DNA of 64,000 bases, taken from Flavobacteriaceae bacterium NBU2977 (GTDB lineage: Bacteria > Bacteroidota > Bacteroidia > Flavobacteriales > Flavobacteriaceae). Shown here one piece after another: positions 36,623 to 47,001 of this stretch. Within the stretch, counting starts at the first letter, position 1. Each line of letters opens with the position of its first letter. The DNA is taken from assembly GCA_019931105.1 (NCBI GenBank), contig JAIOUW010000001.1, forward strand, positions 496,001 to 560,000, given 5' to 3'. The notes beneath the pieces are model-generated. The model worked only from the letters and a program-made list of their open reading frames with translations. It was not told the origin of the DNA and did not search any database. Both the position numbers and the translations under genes were made by a program.

Positions 36623-39328
36623 CTTTTTCTTTTTACCACCTAGCAGTCCGCCCAAAATATCTTTTGCTTTTTCCTTGACCACATCTTCTTCTTTGACAGG
36701 CACGGTGTCGGTAATGGTTTTGGTCGAATCTTCTTTCTTGTCGCCCCCTAAAATACCGCCCAAAACTTCCTTTACCCCCTCTTTTGTAGGGTCTTGTGTC
36801 ACGGTCGAGTCTTTCTCATTTTGGCCTCCGTTAAGAATACCGCCAATGAGATCTTTGGCCTTATCCTTACCTGTACTGATAAGTTTTTGTTTTTGGACCT
36901 CGACGAGTTGGGCCGTCAGGTTTTTGATGCCAGATGTCAAATCGGTCGTAACAGTAGGGCTCAAATAGCCCCCCCCTATATTCGCCACCACCGGAATGGT
37001 CAAATCTTTAAGGGATTCATCATCGATCTTGGCGATCAAGTTGTTCACTTCACTTCCCAAATATTTGGCCGGCACTTGCAACGTGGCTTTGTAGTTCAGT
37101 TTTTTATCAAAGGTATGGTTACCATCCACATTTATGGCAATATCATCATATTTGATGGTGAAGGGTTTGACCGTTACGATACCATTCTCAAAGTTCAGCG
37201 CTGTTTTTAATCCCTTTAAATCGAGCTTGTCCATCTTGATAAAATCAAGTTTGGTGCTCAAGGCCTTCAACACGTTCGCTTTTTCGGTATCTATATCGGT
37301 AGCCAAGACCTCGGCCAGAACTTTCCCCGAAAGATGGGCCAGGTCGGGCGTAAAATCATCGGTAAGACTACCGGACAATGTGATATCGGAATTAAATTTT
37401 CCTTGCAGTACACTTGCTATCGGGGCCAAGACATCAAAAAGCTCCAAAGCCTTAAAAGTCTCTCCCAATTGCAACTGATTCATTCCCAATTTCATGGCGA
37501 AAGTCGGCGTTTCGGTCTTGGTAGAGACCTCTCCGTTGAAATCCACTTTTCCGTCGAACAAAGACGAGGTCATGTTGCTGAGCGTAGCTTTTTCGTCCTT
37601 TATGCGAAGGTTTCCCTTGACATCTTTTAAAGTCAGATTGTCATAAAGTACGGTATTGGCCGAAGCATTGATATTGGCATCCAAGAAAGAAGGTATCTTT
37701 ATTTTTTCTTCGGTGGAAGTCGTTTTTGAATCGGTCGTAGCAGTCTCCCCAGATTCGACGGGTTCTTCCTCGACCATAAAATCGTTCAATGCGAAGGTGT
37801 TCGATTTCAGGTCAAAATTACCTTCTACCTGCTCATCGTTGAACAGGTAGCCAAGCAGGTTATTGATCGTACCCGTAGCGTTGAAATCGGTCTGGCCGGT
37901 TTTTCCGTTCAGTTCGTTCAAGGTCACCGTTTTCGGATTAAAGGTCATCGCCACGGAACTTAACATAACGGGATTCGCCATTTCGGCAGAATTGTATTCG
38001 AAATCACGAAGGCTCATTTTACCGTTAGTACTTGTGTTTTCGTATCGCTTTTGCTCAACGGATGCCATATCGAAAGTAGTGGTCACATCTGCATCGAGCA
38101 GTCCTTTCAGGTCAAGATCGGTAGGCACGGGATACGCCTTTGCGATATTGGCCAAGTTCATCTTGGCATCGATATGGGCATTTACTTTCGTATTTCCCAT
38201 AAGTTCTTTGATGTTGGCCACCATATTGAACCTATCTTGATCGATCATAAAAGAAAGTTTATCGATATCGACATAAGTATCTTCGGAAATTCCTGTGGTA
38301 TTGATGATTTTCGTATCAATAAAGACATTGCTCACCGCCTTGGGCAAATCGGGATATTTGAACGAAGCGTTTTCAGAATTGATCTTGATGTTGAATTTAG
38401 GAATGTGCTCTTCGTCAACTATGCCGTTGAACTGGCCCTCAACGATAAAATCTCCGGATGTTTCCACATTTTCGATATTCTTGGAATATGCTTCCGGAAT
38501 CACGGCCAAAAAGTTTTTGAAGTCGGATGAAGGCGTTTTAAAACTGATATCGACCTCTTGATTGTCTTCGTTCACTTTTACGAACCCGTCGAAGATCAAA
38601 GGCAACTGATTGACCAAAGCCTCGTTCTTCAAAAAGGTGTATTTATCCTCTTTTAAATCGATACCGATCAGGGCATCCAATTTAATCGCATTTTTATTGA
38701 GGTAGTTGGTACTGTCCAATTCAAAAGTGACCAGGGCATCGGTCTTGGTATCCAATTCGGATGTTACGGCCGAGAGATCGCCCGTACCGCTATGTTGAAT
38801 ATCGGAAACCATCAAATATACTTTGGCGGCCCTATCGTCATAAATAACCTCTGAATTTGTTATTTCATACGATTGAAGGTCTAAGGTAAAACCTTCGGAA
38901 GACTCCAACTCTTCATTACCATCTTCATTGGCTATCTCATAATTGGCGGTCTCTTCTTCATTGACCTTCACATTGATCTTGGCCCCGTCGACCGATAGAT
39001 TTTTCAGGACAATTGCTTCTCCCGCACTCTTGAAGAGTTCACCGATACCCATCGTCAAACTTATGTCTTTGGCCGCGAACAAAGTGTCGCCTTCAAACGG
39101 AGCCTTATTGACAAGTGACACACCATGCAGGCCCAATTCGGCATTGGGAAAGCTTTTGATAAGGCTTAGATCGGCATCCTTGAAATCAAAAGTCGCATTG
39201 ACATTACTGTTAACATTGTTCTTGATAATATCACCGATCTTTGCCTCCAAAATGAAGGGTGCGGCTACCAAAACGGCAACGATCAGTAGTAGAACGATAG
39301 CGATAATTCGTAAGATTTTCTTTTTCAT
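36605..39328 (-). CDS. AsmA-family inner-membrane/periplasmic protein
   Basis: A 907-residue protein with one N-terminal membrane segment (ILRIIAIVLLLIVAVLVAAPFIL), then long repeated beta-strand units (residues 40-790) characteristic of AsmA/repeating-beta-groove proteins, with the C-terminal AsmA_2 region around 590-800 (FDGKVDFNGEVSTKTETP; LDLKGLKTALNFENGIVTVKPF). The last 100 residues are low complexity with repeated ILGGxLGGxKK units. Family knowledge: AsmA-like proteins bridge the envelope and carry phospholipids to the outer membrane. The repeats near the C-terminus are shared among the three GGILxGG segments. Confidence 0.85.
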   Translation of the reverse strand: MKKKILRIIAIVLLLIVAVLVAAPFILEAKIGDIIKNNVNSNVNATFDFKDADLSLIKSFPNAELGLHGVSLVNKAPFEGDTLFAAKDISLTMGIGELFKSAGEAIVLKNLSVDGAKINVKVNEEETANYEIANEDGNEELESSEGFTLDLQSYEITNSEVIYDDRAAKVYLMVSDIQHSGTGDLSAVTSELDTKTDALVTFELDSTNYLNKNAIKLDALIGIDLKEDKYTFLKNEALVNQLPLIFDGFVKVNEDNQEVDISFKTPSSDFKNFLAVIPEAYSKNIENVETSGDFIVEGQFNGIVDEEHIPKFNIKINSENASFKYPDLPKAVSNVFIDTKIINTTGISEDTYVDIDKLSFMIDQDRFNMVANIKELMGNTKVNAHIDAKMNLANIAKAYPVPTDLDLKGLLDADVTTTFDMASVEQKRYENTSTNGKMSLRDFEYNSAEMANPVMLSSVAMTFNPKTVTLNELNGKTGQTDFNATGTINNLLGYLFNDEQVEGNFDLKSNTFALNDFMVEEEPVESGETATTDSKTTSTEEKIKIPSFLDANINASANTVLYDNLTLKDVKGNLRIKDEKATLSNMTSSLFDGKVDFNGEVSTKTETPTFAMKLGMNQLQLGETFKALELFDVLAPIASVLQGKFNSDITLSGSLTDDFTPDLAHLSGKVLAEVLATDIDTEKANVLKALSTKLDFIKMDKLDLKGLKTALNFENGIVTVKPFTIKYDDIAINVDGNHTFDKKLNYKATLQVPAKYLGSEVNNLIAKIDDESLKDLTIPVVANIGGGYLSPTVTTDLTSGIKNLTAQLVEVQKQKLISTGKDKAKDLIGGILNGGQNEKDSTVTQDPTKEGVKEVLGGILGGDKKEDSTKTITDTVPVKEEDVVKEKAKDILGGLLGGKKKKKDSVE

Positions 39329-39370
39329 GTACTTGGGGTCTTTCTAAAGAACTTGAAAAAGCGATTAATA

Positions 39371-40081
39371 TTATGCTTCCAAGTCGATTTCCTCACCAAC
39401 GGCAAGATCAAATCGTTTTCTTAACAGATATACGAAGAAATAGAGAAAAGGGGTGTCTATAAATGCTATAAAAATCTTAAAAATAAACCCGCTTATGACC
39501 AGACCGACAAAAAGACTCCAAGGCAGTACCCCAAAAACGCATAACAACCCTACTACGGTGAACGTATCGATAAATTGGGAAAGGAAGGTTGAAAAATTAT
39601 TGCGCAGCCAAAGATGTTTTCCATTGGTCACTTTTTTCCAGAAATGATAGATCGCAATATCGACGTATTGAGCGCATAGATAGGCGATCATCGAAGCCAG
39701 CACAGCTATCGGCGAAAGCGCAAAGACCTTATTGAAAAGTGCATCGTCGATAGGGGATGAAGGAATCGCCGGGGCCACATTGGCGACCAGAACGATGCCC
39801 ATCGAAAAAAAAGAGGCAAAAATGCCCGCGGTGACGATCTGGTTGGCCTTTTTTTTTCCAAAAATCTCTGAAATCAAATCGGTTATCAAAAAAGTAATCG
39901 GATAGGGCAGAATACCCACCGAAACTTCAAAAAGCGACGCCCCGAAAACGGTAACATCACCGAAGGGTTTCCAATAGAAGAATTTTTGAAAAATAAGGTT
40001 CGAGACCACTAGTGAAGTAATGAACAAGGCACCTAAATAGAGATAAATCTTATGGGCCAGCCTTTTGTCTTTCTGGGTCAT
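39371..40081 (-). CDS. yhhQ: Queuosine precursor transporter (YhhQ/VUT family)
   Basis: A 236-residue membrane protein with six hydrophobic segments. The signature FPITFLITDLISEIFGKKKA-like block (YPITFLITDLISEIFGKK, near 58-75) and the polar AQYVDIAIYHFWK near 138 are diagnostic. Known role of the E. coli homologue: uptake of queuine precursors (preQ0/preQ1) for tRNA modification. ATG 40081 is used rather than a GTG one codon upstream. It begins 3 bases after sppA, so they are co-transcribed. Confidence 0.88.
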   Translation of the reverse strand: MTQKDKRLAHKIYLYLGALFITSLVVSNLIFQKFFYWKPFGDVTVFGASLFEVSVGILPYPITFLITDLISEIFGKKKANQIVTAGIFASFFSMGIVLVANVAPAIPSSPIDDALFNKVFALSPIAVLASMIAYLCAQYVDIAIYHFWKKVTNGKHLWLRNNFSTFLSQFIDTFTVVGLLCVFGVLPWSLFVGLVISGFIFKIFIAFIDTPFLYFFVYLLRKRFDLAVGEEIDLEA

Positions 40082-40084
40082 CAC

Positions 40085-41845
40085 CTATTTGATATTGATC
40101 ACAAATGGCATCCTAGCCTGAACACCTTTTTGTTCCATGGCCGATTTTAACTCTTTGAAAATGGAGTAGGCCTCTGGACCTATTTCATCTTGAATCAATT
40201 CTTGCTTGGCCCTTGCACCGGCACCCGCAAGATCCTCTAGCATGCGTTCGAAGCCCGATTTATACTTGGGCAGCTTTCGAATGCCATATTCTTCAAGTCC
40301 CGCCATTTTCGCTGCCGCGGAAATGGCATCTTCTAGAGTGCCCAATTCGTCGACCAACCCGATTCTTTTTGCATCGACCCCACTCCATACACGACCTTGG
40401 GCCAAACTATCGACCTCGGTTACCGAAATGCCCCTACCTTGTGCCACACGCTCCAAAAATGTACTGTATGTGGATTCAATTCCTTCTTGAACGACGTTTC
40501 TAAACTCGTCTGACATGGGTTCGAATAGGGAATAATCGACCGAATTTTTGTTCGTACCCACCTGTTCTGCATTGATTCCGATGTCGGAGGCAAGTTTATG
40601 AATATTGGGTACCGTACCGAAAACACCTATCGAACCGGTTATGGTAGTAGGTTCGGCAAAAATCTTATCGGCACCCGCAGCGATATAGTATCCGCCCGAA
40701 GCGGCCACATTTCCCATTGAAACCACTACCGGTTTCTTTTCTTTGACCAACTCGATCTCGCGCCAAATAATATCAGAGGTCAAAGCACTGCCCCCTGGCG
40801 AATTGACCCGTAGAACTACCGCCTTAACCGAATCGTCATCACGTGCCTTTACCAGGGCCTTGGTAATGATACCCTGGCCGATAAGGTCGGGGCCACCCTC
40901 GCCATACAGTATCTCTCCTTGGGCAAAGACCACGGCAACTTTATCAGCCCCCTTTTTCGTGACCTTCTTATTCGAACGTCTTACATAATCTTCAAGGGCA
41001 ACATAGTTCAAATCCTCCTCAGGTTGCAAGTCTAGCGCATTTTTCAATTTTGCCTCGTATTGGTCATAGAAGAGCACACCGTCGATCAACCCTGTTTGTT
41101 TGGCATATTCCGGATTTCGTCCTCCCAAGGTATCCGCTATACTGTTGAGCTCCGATTCGCTAAGATTTCGCCCTTCCGAAATCTCGGAAAGCATCGAACT
41201 CCATAAAGACCCTATCAATTCCCGGATCTGTGTGCGGTTCGCCTCGCTCATCTCATTCTCCAGATAGGGTTCAACGGCACTTTTGTACTTACCATGACGA
41301 ATGACTTCCATTTTCACACCGGTCTTTTCCTGTAAATCTTTGAAGAACAACACTTCGGAGGCCAGTCCTTTGAAGTCCAATACTCCGACAGAATTCAAAT
41401 AAATTGAATCGGCAATACTGGCCAAATAATAATCTTTCTGTGTATAAAAATCGCCGTAGGCATAAACGAACTTGCCTTTTTTCTTGAAAGTCTCCAAAGC
41501 CTTTCGAATTGACTGGGTCTGTGCAAGGCCCGCCATTACAAAGTTATTGTTCAAACTTATTCCTTTGATATCATCATCGTCTTTGGCAACTTCAATGGCA
41601 TGTAAAATTTCATCAAGCCCTTGATTCTGTTCGAATAGGCCGATGAACGGGTCTTCATCCTTACTGCCTACATAATCGTTTATTGGGCGTTGCAATTGTA
41701 GTTCAAGTACCGAATTGTTCTTGATGTTGATTCCTTCATCGGCGCTCCCCAACAAGCTTACAAAAATCAAAAACATGACAAACAGCATTCCAAATGCGAT
41801 AAGGCATCCTAAAATTGCGGCCAAAAGGTTTCTTAGAAAATTCAT
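40085..41845 (-). CDS. sppA: Signal peptide peptidase SppA, 67-kDa type
   Basis: A 586-residue membrane-anchored serine protease (one N-terminal membrane segment). It is the long duplicated form. The N-half supplies the general-base lysine (VIRHGKYKSAVEPYL near 200) and the C-half the nucleophile serine (VVSMGNVAASGGYYIAAGAD near 385), followed by TTITGSIGVFG. It degrades cleaved signal peptides in the membrane. ATG 41845 is used; a TTG precedes it by one codon. The queuosine transporter follows after 3 bases. Confidence 0.95.
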   Translation of the reverse strand: MNFLRNLLAAILGCLIAFGMLFVMFLIFVSLLGSADEGINIKNNSVLELQLQRPINDYVGSKDEDPFIGLFEQNQGLDEILHAIEVAKDDDDIKGISLNNNFVMAGLAQTQSIRKALETFKKKGKFVYAYGDFYTQKDYYLASIADSIYLNSVGVLDFKGLASEVLFFKDLQEKTGVKMEVIRHGKYKSAVEPYLENEMSEANRTQIRELIGSLWSSMLSEISEGRNLSESELNSIADTLGGRNPEYAKQTGLIDGVLFYDQYEAKLKNALDLQPEEDLNYVALEDYVRRSNKKVTKKGADKVAVVFAQGEILYGEGGPDLIGQGIITKALVKARDDDSVKAVVLRVNSPGGSALTSDIIWREIELVKEKKPVVVSMGNVAASGGYYIAAGADKIFAEPTTITGSIGVFGTVPNIHKLASDIGINAEQVGTNKNSVDYSLFEPMSDEFRNVVQEGIESTYSTFLERVAQGRGISVTEVDSLAQGRVWSGVDAKRIGLVDELGTLEDAISAAAKMAGLEEYGIRKLPKYKSGFERMLEDLAGAGARAKQELIQDEIGPEAYSIFKELKSAMEQKGVQARMPFVINIK

Positions 41846-41941
41846 CAATGCGTATTAAAAGATTGTCAAAGATAACCATTGTTACACTTGCCCGATACGA
41901 TTCGGATTACGAATCTCAAAAACCTGTGAATTCATGTCAAC

Positions 41942-41949
41942 TAGTTTTG
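41942..41949 (+). promoter_or_regulatory. Candidate -7 box for folK-dnk
   Basis: TAGTTTTG fits TAnnTTTG, 20 bases before the ATG; no -33 TTG at standard spacing. Confidence 0.35.
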
Positions 41950-41968
41950 CTTACTTTGCCAAAATATC

Positions 41969-43117
41969 ATGGGCGACGCAAATACAGTTTATCTTTCTTT
42001 GGGCAGCAACCTTGACAAAAGGCTCGAGCATTTGCAACAGGCAGTTTTTTTGTTATCAAAAAATGTTGGGCAGGTCACCATGATTTCAAAAATTTACCAA
42101 AGTCCCGCCTTGGGGTTTGACGGCGGTGACTTTTTGAACATATGCGTGGGCCTTCAAACAACCTTACCGGCACACCAAATTTTGAACGAGGTACTCGATA
42201 TCGAGAAGAACATGGGAAGAACCCGTCACAGCCAAACCCAGGGTTACGAGTCAAGAAACATAGATATCGACATCTTATTTTTCAATGCTGAAATCGTCAA
42301 TACACTGACGCTTACGGTACCGCACCCAAAAATGCACGAACGGCGTTTTGTACTCAGGCCACTTGCCGATATCGCCCCCCAATTCTATCATCCGATCTTA
42401 AAAAAAGACACCCGTAACCTGTTACAGGAATGTATTGACAAAAGTGTTTTGACCAAGACGGAAAATATACTTTTCAAAAACAGGGAAGCACTTTTCTCTA
42501 AAATCGAGTTCATCGCCATTGAGGGAAACATCGGGGCGGGAAAAACCTCGTTGGCGAATAAAATGGCCAAGGAGTTTAATGCAAAACTGGTTTTGGAACG
42601 CTTTGCCGACAACCCTTTTCTACCCAATTTTTATAACGATCCAAGCCGTTATGCCTTTCCTTTGGAAATGTCATTCTTGGCGGACCGTTATCAACAATTT
42701 TCCGATGATACGTCACAATATGACCTTTTTAAAAGTTTCATGATCAGCGATTACGACATTTTCAAATCGCTCATTTTTGCCAAGGTTACCCTACAAAAAG
42801 AAGAGTTCACCCTCTATCGAAAAATTTTCGACTTCATGTACAAAGAAGTCAAAAAACCCAGGATCTACGTCTTTTTGTACCAGACTACTCAACGCCTTTT
42901 GGAAAATATCAAGAAGCGGGGAAGGGATTACGAACAAGAGATAAAACCCGACTATCTGGAAAAAATAAACCGTGCCTATTTTGATTATATCAAGGGTTAT
43001 CAGCAGCCGAACAGTTTGATCATCGATATCAGCGAAATGGATTTTTTAGAACGTCAAGAAGATTACGAGGCCATTGTCACCTCGATTCAAAACCATGCCC
43101 TGCGACAATTGAATTAA
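41969..43117 (+). CDS. folK: Bifunctional HPPK (folate synthesis) and deoxynucleoside kinase fusion
   Basis: A 382-residue two-domain enzyme. Residues 1-150 are 6-hydroxymethyl-7,8-dihydropterin pyrophosphokinase (VYLSLGSNLDKRLEHL; YQSPALGFDGGDFLN; RNIDIDILFF near 92; VPHPKMHERRFVLRPLADIAP near 112). Residues 175-382 are a deoxynucleoside kinase with P-loop GNIGAGKTS (186-194), the ERFADNPFLPNFYND block near 211 and the lid RGRDYEQEI near 318. The fusion is known in Flavobacteriaceae. It joins folate and deoxynucleotide salvage in one polypeptide; whether the sites influence each other is not known. The frame is continuous with no stop between domains. Confidence 0.93.
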   Translation: MGDANTVYLSLGSNLDKRLEHLQQAVFLLSKNVGQVTMISKIYQSPALGFDGGDFLNICVGLQTTLPAHQILNEVLDIEKNMGRTRHSQTQGYESRNIDIDILFFNAEIVNTLTLTVPHPKMHERRFVLRPLADIAPQFYHPILKKDTRNLLQECIDKSVLTKTENILFKNREALFSKIEFIAIEGNIGAGKTSLANKMAKEFNAKLVLERFADNPFLPNFYNDPSRYAFPLEMSFLADRYQQFSDDTSQYDLFKSFMISDYDIFKSLIFAKVTLQKEEFTLYRKIFDFMYKEVKKPRIYVFLYQTTQRLLENIKKRGRDYEQEIKPDYLEKINRAYFDYIKGYQQPNSLIIDISEMDFLERQEDYEAIVTSIQNHALRQLN

Positions 43118-43207
43118 CATAATTTTGGCAAATTTCTTGCGTATGAGAAATGTATTTACGTAATTGCGCATCTCTAATTCGAGAACTAACTAACTCAAAC
43201 TATACCA

Positions 43208-43240
43208 AAGGCCCGACATTGTCGGGCTTTTCATTTTTTG
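43208..43240. terminator. Bidirectional terminator between folK-dnk and trmH-like gene
   Basis: An 8-bp stem (43211-43218 with 43220-43227; GCCCGACA and its complement; the innermost pairs must open to form a loop) with T-rich sequence (43228-43239) on the plus strand. It lies between two convergent genes, reaching into the end of the minus-strand one. Confidence 0.7.
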
Positions 43241-43761
43241 GTCTTCGACCAAAAATTCCATAGCGTTACGCCCACACTTACCGATATGTTCAATGAATGC
43301 TTGGTGCCGAACTGTGGAATTTCGATAACGCCATCACACAAGTCGACCACTTCTTGTTGTACTCCTTTGACCTCATTACCGAAAATCAATACATAGCTGC
43401 GCCCTTTTTCTATCTTGAAGTCATTCAGCATAGTGGCACCTTCGGCCTGTTCGATCGCCAAGGTGGTTTTTCCTTCCAATTTCAATCGTTGAACAAGTTG
43501 TAAAGTATCTTCGGCATAAGCCCATACAACACTTTCAGTCGCTCCCAGGGCCGTTTTACGAATATCCTTATTCGGCGGTGTGGCCGTAATTCCACATAAA
43601 TAGATCTTTTCTATCAAAAAGGCATCGGCCGTTCTGAATACCGAACCGATATTGTTGAGACTTCGAACATTGTCAAGCACAATGGTCAATGGGATTTTTT
43701 CAACGTTCTTGAATTGATCGATGCTCAGTCGATCCAGCTCCTCATTTTTTAACTTTCGCAT
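43231..43761 (-). CDS. SpoU/TrmH-family RNA methyltransferase
   Basis: A 176-residue SPOUT methyltransferase. Motif 1 is LDNVRSLNNIGSVFRTADAF near residue 29; motif 2 LIFGNEVKGV near 126; motif 3 IEIPQFGTKHSLNISVSVGVTLW near 147, which forms the trefoil knot SAM site. No extra RNA-binding domain. The target is probably a tRNA 2'-O-ribose, but rRNA cannot be excluded. ATG 43761 is used instead of a TTG 15 bases upstream. Confidence 0.88.
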   Translation of the reverse strand: MRKLKNEELDRLSIDQFKNVEKIPLTIVLDNVRSLNNIGSVFRTADAFLIEKIYLCGITATPPNKDIRKTALGATESVVWAYAEDTLQLVQRLKLEGKTTLAIEQAEGATMLNDFKIEKGRSYVLIFGNEVKGVQQEVVDLCDGVIEIPQFGTKHSLNISVSVGVTLWNFWSKTKK

Positions 43762-43865
43762 TGCAATACTTTTCAACTATCGGCTTTGAAATATCAACAA
43801 TAATTCAAATCGCATAGAGAATACCATATATTTATCGTTCGACAAAAATAGAGAGATAATCAGAA

Positions 43866-46487
43866 GTGGCGCAAAAGGCTAAGACAAAAAAGGTAACCCC
43901 TTTAATGAGGCAATACAACACCATCAAGACCAAACATCCTGATGCGCTCTTGCTATTCCGCGTCGGGGATTTTTATGAAACTTTCGGTGAAGATGCCGTG
44001 AAGGCCTCCAAAATATTGGGTATTATACTTACCCACAGAAACAATGGCGGTGACAGAACCGAATTGGCCGGATTTCCGCACCATTCCCTGAACACCTATT
44101 TGCCAAAACTGGTAAAGGCCGGCCAAAGGGTCGCCATCTGTGATCAGCTGGAAGATCCCAAGCAGACCAAGACCATCGTTAAACGTGGGGTTACCGAATT
44201 GGTAACGCCCGGTGTTGCCCTCAACGACGATATTCTAAGCGCTAGAACCAATAACTTTTTGTGTGCCGTCCATTTTGGACGAAAACTGCTGGGCGTTTCT
44301 TTTTTGGACATTTCGACCGGAGAGTTTTTCACCTCGGAAGGTACCGAAGAGCAAATCGATAAATTGCTGCAAAATTTTGTCCCCAACGAAATCTTGGTGT
44401 CCAAAGCGCATAAAAAGGAATTTTTAGAGCTGTTTGGCAACCAATTCCATACCTTTTATTTGGAAGATTGGGTCTTTCAAGAGGATTATGCCGGCGAAAC
44501 CCTAACCGGTCATTTTAAGACCGCCACATTAAAGGGTTTTGGGGTCGACCATTTGACACAGGGCATAATCGCCTCGGGGGTGGTGTTGCATTACCTATCG
44601 GAAACCCAACACCGGCAATTACAGCATATCAACAAACTGCAACGGATCGCCGAAGAAGAATACATCTGGATGGATAGGTTCACCATTAAAAACCTGGAAC
44701 TCTACCATTCGACCCACGTCAATGCCGTTACCCTTTTAGATGTTATCGACAAGACCATTTCGCCCATGGGCGGTCGTTTGGTCAAAAGATGGTTGGCACT
44801 GCCGTTGAAAAATATCGAAAAAATACGCAGAAGGCACCAAGTGGTCTCGTATTTATCAAAAAACGACACTTCTTTGCAAAAACTGCAACAATGGCTCAAA
44901 CAAATCGGTGATTTGGAGCGGTTGATCTCAAAGACGGCCACGGGAAAAATCAATCCGAAAGAAGTGGTACAACTCAAGAATTCGTTAGAAGTGATCGTAC
45001 CTGTCAAGCAGCATGTCTCACAAAGTGACAATGAGGCCCTCAAACTTATCGGGGACCAATTGCATGCCTGCGAAATGCTTCGCGGGAAAATCAAGGAAGT
45101 AATCCATGAAGAGGCCCCCGTTCTTATCTCCAAAGGAAAAACCATTGCCGACGGGTATTCCGAAGAACTTGATGAGTTGAGAAACCTCGCCTTTTCAGGC
45201 AAAGACTATTTAAACCAAATGCTCGAGCGGGAAACCGAGCGTACCGGAATTTCTTCCCTGAAAATAGCCTCCAACAACGTATTCGGTTATTACATCGAAG
45301 TGCGCAACACCCATAAGGACAAGGTACCCGAGGAGTGGGTCCGAAAACAAACCTTGGTCAGTGCAGAGCGCTATATTACGGAAGAACTCAAGGAGTACGA
45401 AGCCAAAATTCTGGGCGCCGAGGAACGCATTTTAAGTTTGGAGCAACAATTGTTTTCACAGCTCATCGTCTGGATGCAAGAGTATATAGACCATGTTCAG
45501 AACAATGCCCAACTGATCGCCCAATTGGATTGTCTCTGTGGTTTCGCCCAATTAGCCATTGAAAATAAGTATGTCGAACCCGTTTTGAACGATTCCACAG
45601 CCATTGAAATTACGAATGGCCGCCATCCTGTCATAGAAAAACAATTGCCCTTGGGCGAAGCCTATATTGCCAATGATGTCAATTTGAACCGTGATACACA
45701 GCAGATCATTATGATCACAGGACCCAACATGAGCGGCAAATCGGCCATACTGCGGCAAACGGCCCTGATCGTACTATTGGCCCAAATGGGCAGTTTTGTT
45801 CCCGCAGAAGCCGCCACCATTGGCTATGTCGACAAAATATTCACGCGTGTCGGGGCAAGCGACAACATTTCAATGGGCGAATCTACTTTTATGGTCGAGA
45901 TGAACGAAACGGCATCCATACTCAACAACCTGTCAGAACGGAGCCTGGTGCTTTTGGATGAAATCGGCCGTGGCACCAGTACCTATGACGGTATCAGTAT
46001 CGCATGGGCCATTTCAGAATACCTGCATGAACATCCCGCCCGGGCAAAAACATTGTTCGCAACGCATTATCATGAGCTCAACGAAATGAGCGCCACCTTT
46101 GAGCGCATCAAAAATTTCAATGTATCAGTCAAAGAGCTTAAAGACAACGTGCTTTTCTTACGGAAGCTGACCCCAGGCGGTAGCGAACACAGCTTCGGCA
46201 TCCATGTGGCCAAAATGGCCGGTATGCCGCAACAGGTCATACATAAGGCCAACAAAATATTGAAGAAGCTCGAAAAGTCGCATTCCAGTGAAGAACTTAC
46301 AGACAAGCTACAATCCGTTCAAAATGAAATGCAGCTTAGTTTTTTCAATCTTGATGATCCGTTGCTGGAAGAAATCAAGGAAGAAATAACCCATCTCGAC
46401 ATCAATACACTTACCCCTGTCGAGGCCCTTATGAAGCTCAATGAGATCAAACGGCTTTTGACCAAAAACAAAAAGGCGACTTCTTAA
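43866..46487 (+). CDS. mutS: DNA mismatch repair protein MutS
   Basis: An 873-residue MutS1. The mismatch-reading motif [14 protein letters not shown] (Phe-x-Glu: FYE) is near residue 29-42; the ATPase has Walker [10 protein letters not shown] at 619-627, signature [14 protein letters not shown] and Walker [17 protein letters not shown] near 695. The C-terminal region has a beta-clamp-like stretch ([10 protein letters not shown]). The start codon is GTG at 43866: the product ([21 protein letters not shown]) matches family N-termini, and the next ATG (43905) would remove conserved residues. mutL is not nearby. Confidence 0.97.
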   Translation: MAQKAKTKKVTPLMRQYNTIKTKHPDALLLFRVGDFYETFGEDAVKASKILGIILTHRNNGGDRTELAGFPHHSLNTYLPKLVKAGQRVAICDQLEDPKQTKTIVKRGVTELVTPGVALNDDILSARTNNFLCAVHFGRKLLGVSFLDISTGEFFTSEGTEEQIDKLLQNFVPNEILVSKAHKKEFLELFGNQFHTFYLEDWVFQEDYAGETLTGHFKTATLKGFGVDHLTQGIIASGVVLHYLSETQHRQLQHINKLQRIAEEEYIWMDRFTIKNLELYHSTHVNAVTLLDVIDKTISPMGGRLVKRWLALPLKNIEKIRRRHQVVSYLSKNDTSLQKLQQWLKQIGDLERLISKTATGKINPKEVVQLKNSLEVIVPVKQHVSQSDNEALKLIGDQLHACEMLRGKIKEVIHEEAPVLISKGKTIADGYSEELDELRNLAFSGKDYLNQMLERETERTGISSLKIASNNVFGYYIEVRNTHKDKVPEEWVRKQTLVSAERYITEELKEYEAKILGAEERILSLEQQLFSQLIVWMQEYIDHVQNNAQLIAQLDCLCGFAQLAIENKYVEPVLNDSTAIEITNGRHPVIEKQLPLGEAYIANDVNLNRDTQQIIMITGPNMSGKSAILRQTALIVLLAQMGSFVPAEAATIGYVDKIFTRVGASDNISMGESTFMVEMNETASILNNLSERSLVLLDEIGRGTSTYDGISIAWAISEYLHEHPARAKTLFATHYHELNEMSATFERIKNFNVSVKELKDNVLFLRKLTPGGSEHSFGIHVAKMAGMPQQVIHKANKILKKLEKSHSSEELTDKLQSVQNEMQLSFFNLDDPLLEEIKEEITHLDINTLTPVEALMKLNEIKRLLTKNKKATS

Positions 46488-46618
46488 TTTTTAAACCCTT
46501 CAAGTCTAAAACCCGATAGAAGATTCAGCTTGTTTTTCGGATAAAATTTCTTTGTCTTTTACAGAATTGTATTAAATTTGCCCTCGCTATCGCAATGCGG
46601 TAGCACGTTCTTTTAAAC

Positions 46619-46691
46619 GCGAAAATAGCTCAGTTGGTAGAGCGCCACCTTGCCAAGGTGGAGGTCGCGGGTTCGAATCCCGTTTTTCGCT
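46619..46691 (+). tRNA. tRNA-Gly (GCC)
   Basis: A 73-base cloverleaf: acceptor GCGAAAA with TTTTCGC, anticodon stem CCACC/GGTGG with loop TTGCCAA (anticodon GCC), T-stem GCGGG/CCCGT with loop TTCGAAT. Discriminator T. CCA is not encoded. Confidence 0.97.
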
Positions 46692-46700
46692 CAACAATGG

Positions 46701-46725
46701 AAACGCTGCTTGTCGGCGTTTTTTT
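46701..46725 (+). terminator. Terminator after tRNA-Gly
   Basis: An 8-bp stem (46701-46708 with 46714-46721, including one G-U pair), 5-base loop and T7. Confidence 0.8.
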
Positions 46726-46760
46726 GTTTAAGTCCAGCCCTCCTTTGCCATGGAGGACAC

Positions 46761-46844
46761 GCTCGAGTGGTGGAATTGGTAGACACGCCGGACTTAAAAT
46801 CCTGTGGGCATTTGCCCGTGCGGGTTCAAGTCCCGCCTCGAGTA
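46761..46844 (+). tRNA. tRNA-Leu (UAA)
   Basis: An 84-base class II tRNA: acceptor GCTCGAG with CTCGAGT (first pair G-U), anticodon stem CCGGA/TCCTG with loop CTTAAAA (anticodon TAA), variable arm GTGGGCATTTGCCCGT, T-stem GCGGG/CCCGC with loop TTCAAGT. Discriminator A; CCA is not encoded. Confidence 0.97.
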
Positions 46845-46845
46845 C
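46831..46845 (+). repeat. tRNA-Leu 3'-end repeat, copy 1 (att-like)
   Basis: TCCCGCCTCGAGTAC at the 3' end of tRNA-Leu is repeated exactly at 47002-47016; with four more upstream bases 18 of 19 match. The 3' halves of tRNA genes are standard integration sites for islands and phages. Confidence 0.75.
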
Positions 46846-46856
46846 TTATAAGTAGA

Positions 46857-46886
46857 AAAGTCGTGAAATTTATCACGACTTTTTTG
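46857..46886 (+). terminator. Terminator after tRNA-Leu
   Basis: An 11-bp perfect stem (46857-46867 with 46873-46883; AAAAGTCGTGA and its complement), 5-base loop, T-rich end. Confidence 0.85.
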
Positions 46887-47001
46887 TTATGAAAGGTTGA
46901 GCGAATCACATTTGCGAAAAGCTTGAAGAACAAAAAAACAATCATAATAGGATTGGCTTTTTTATTTTCAACAAGTTTGAAGGGGACTCGCCGAAGGCAA
47001 T

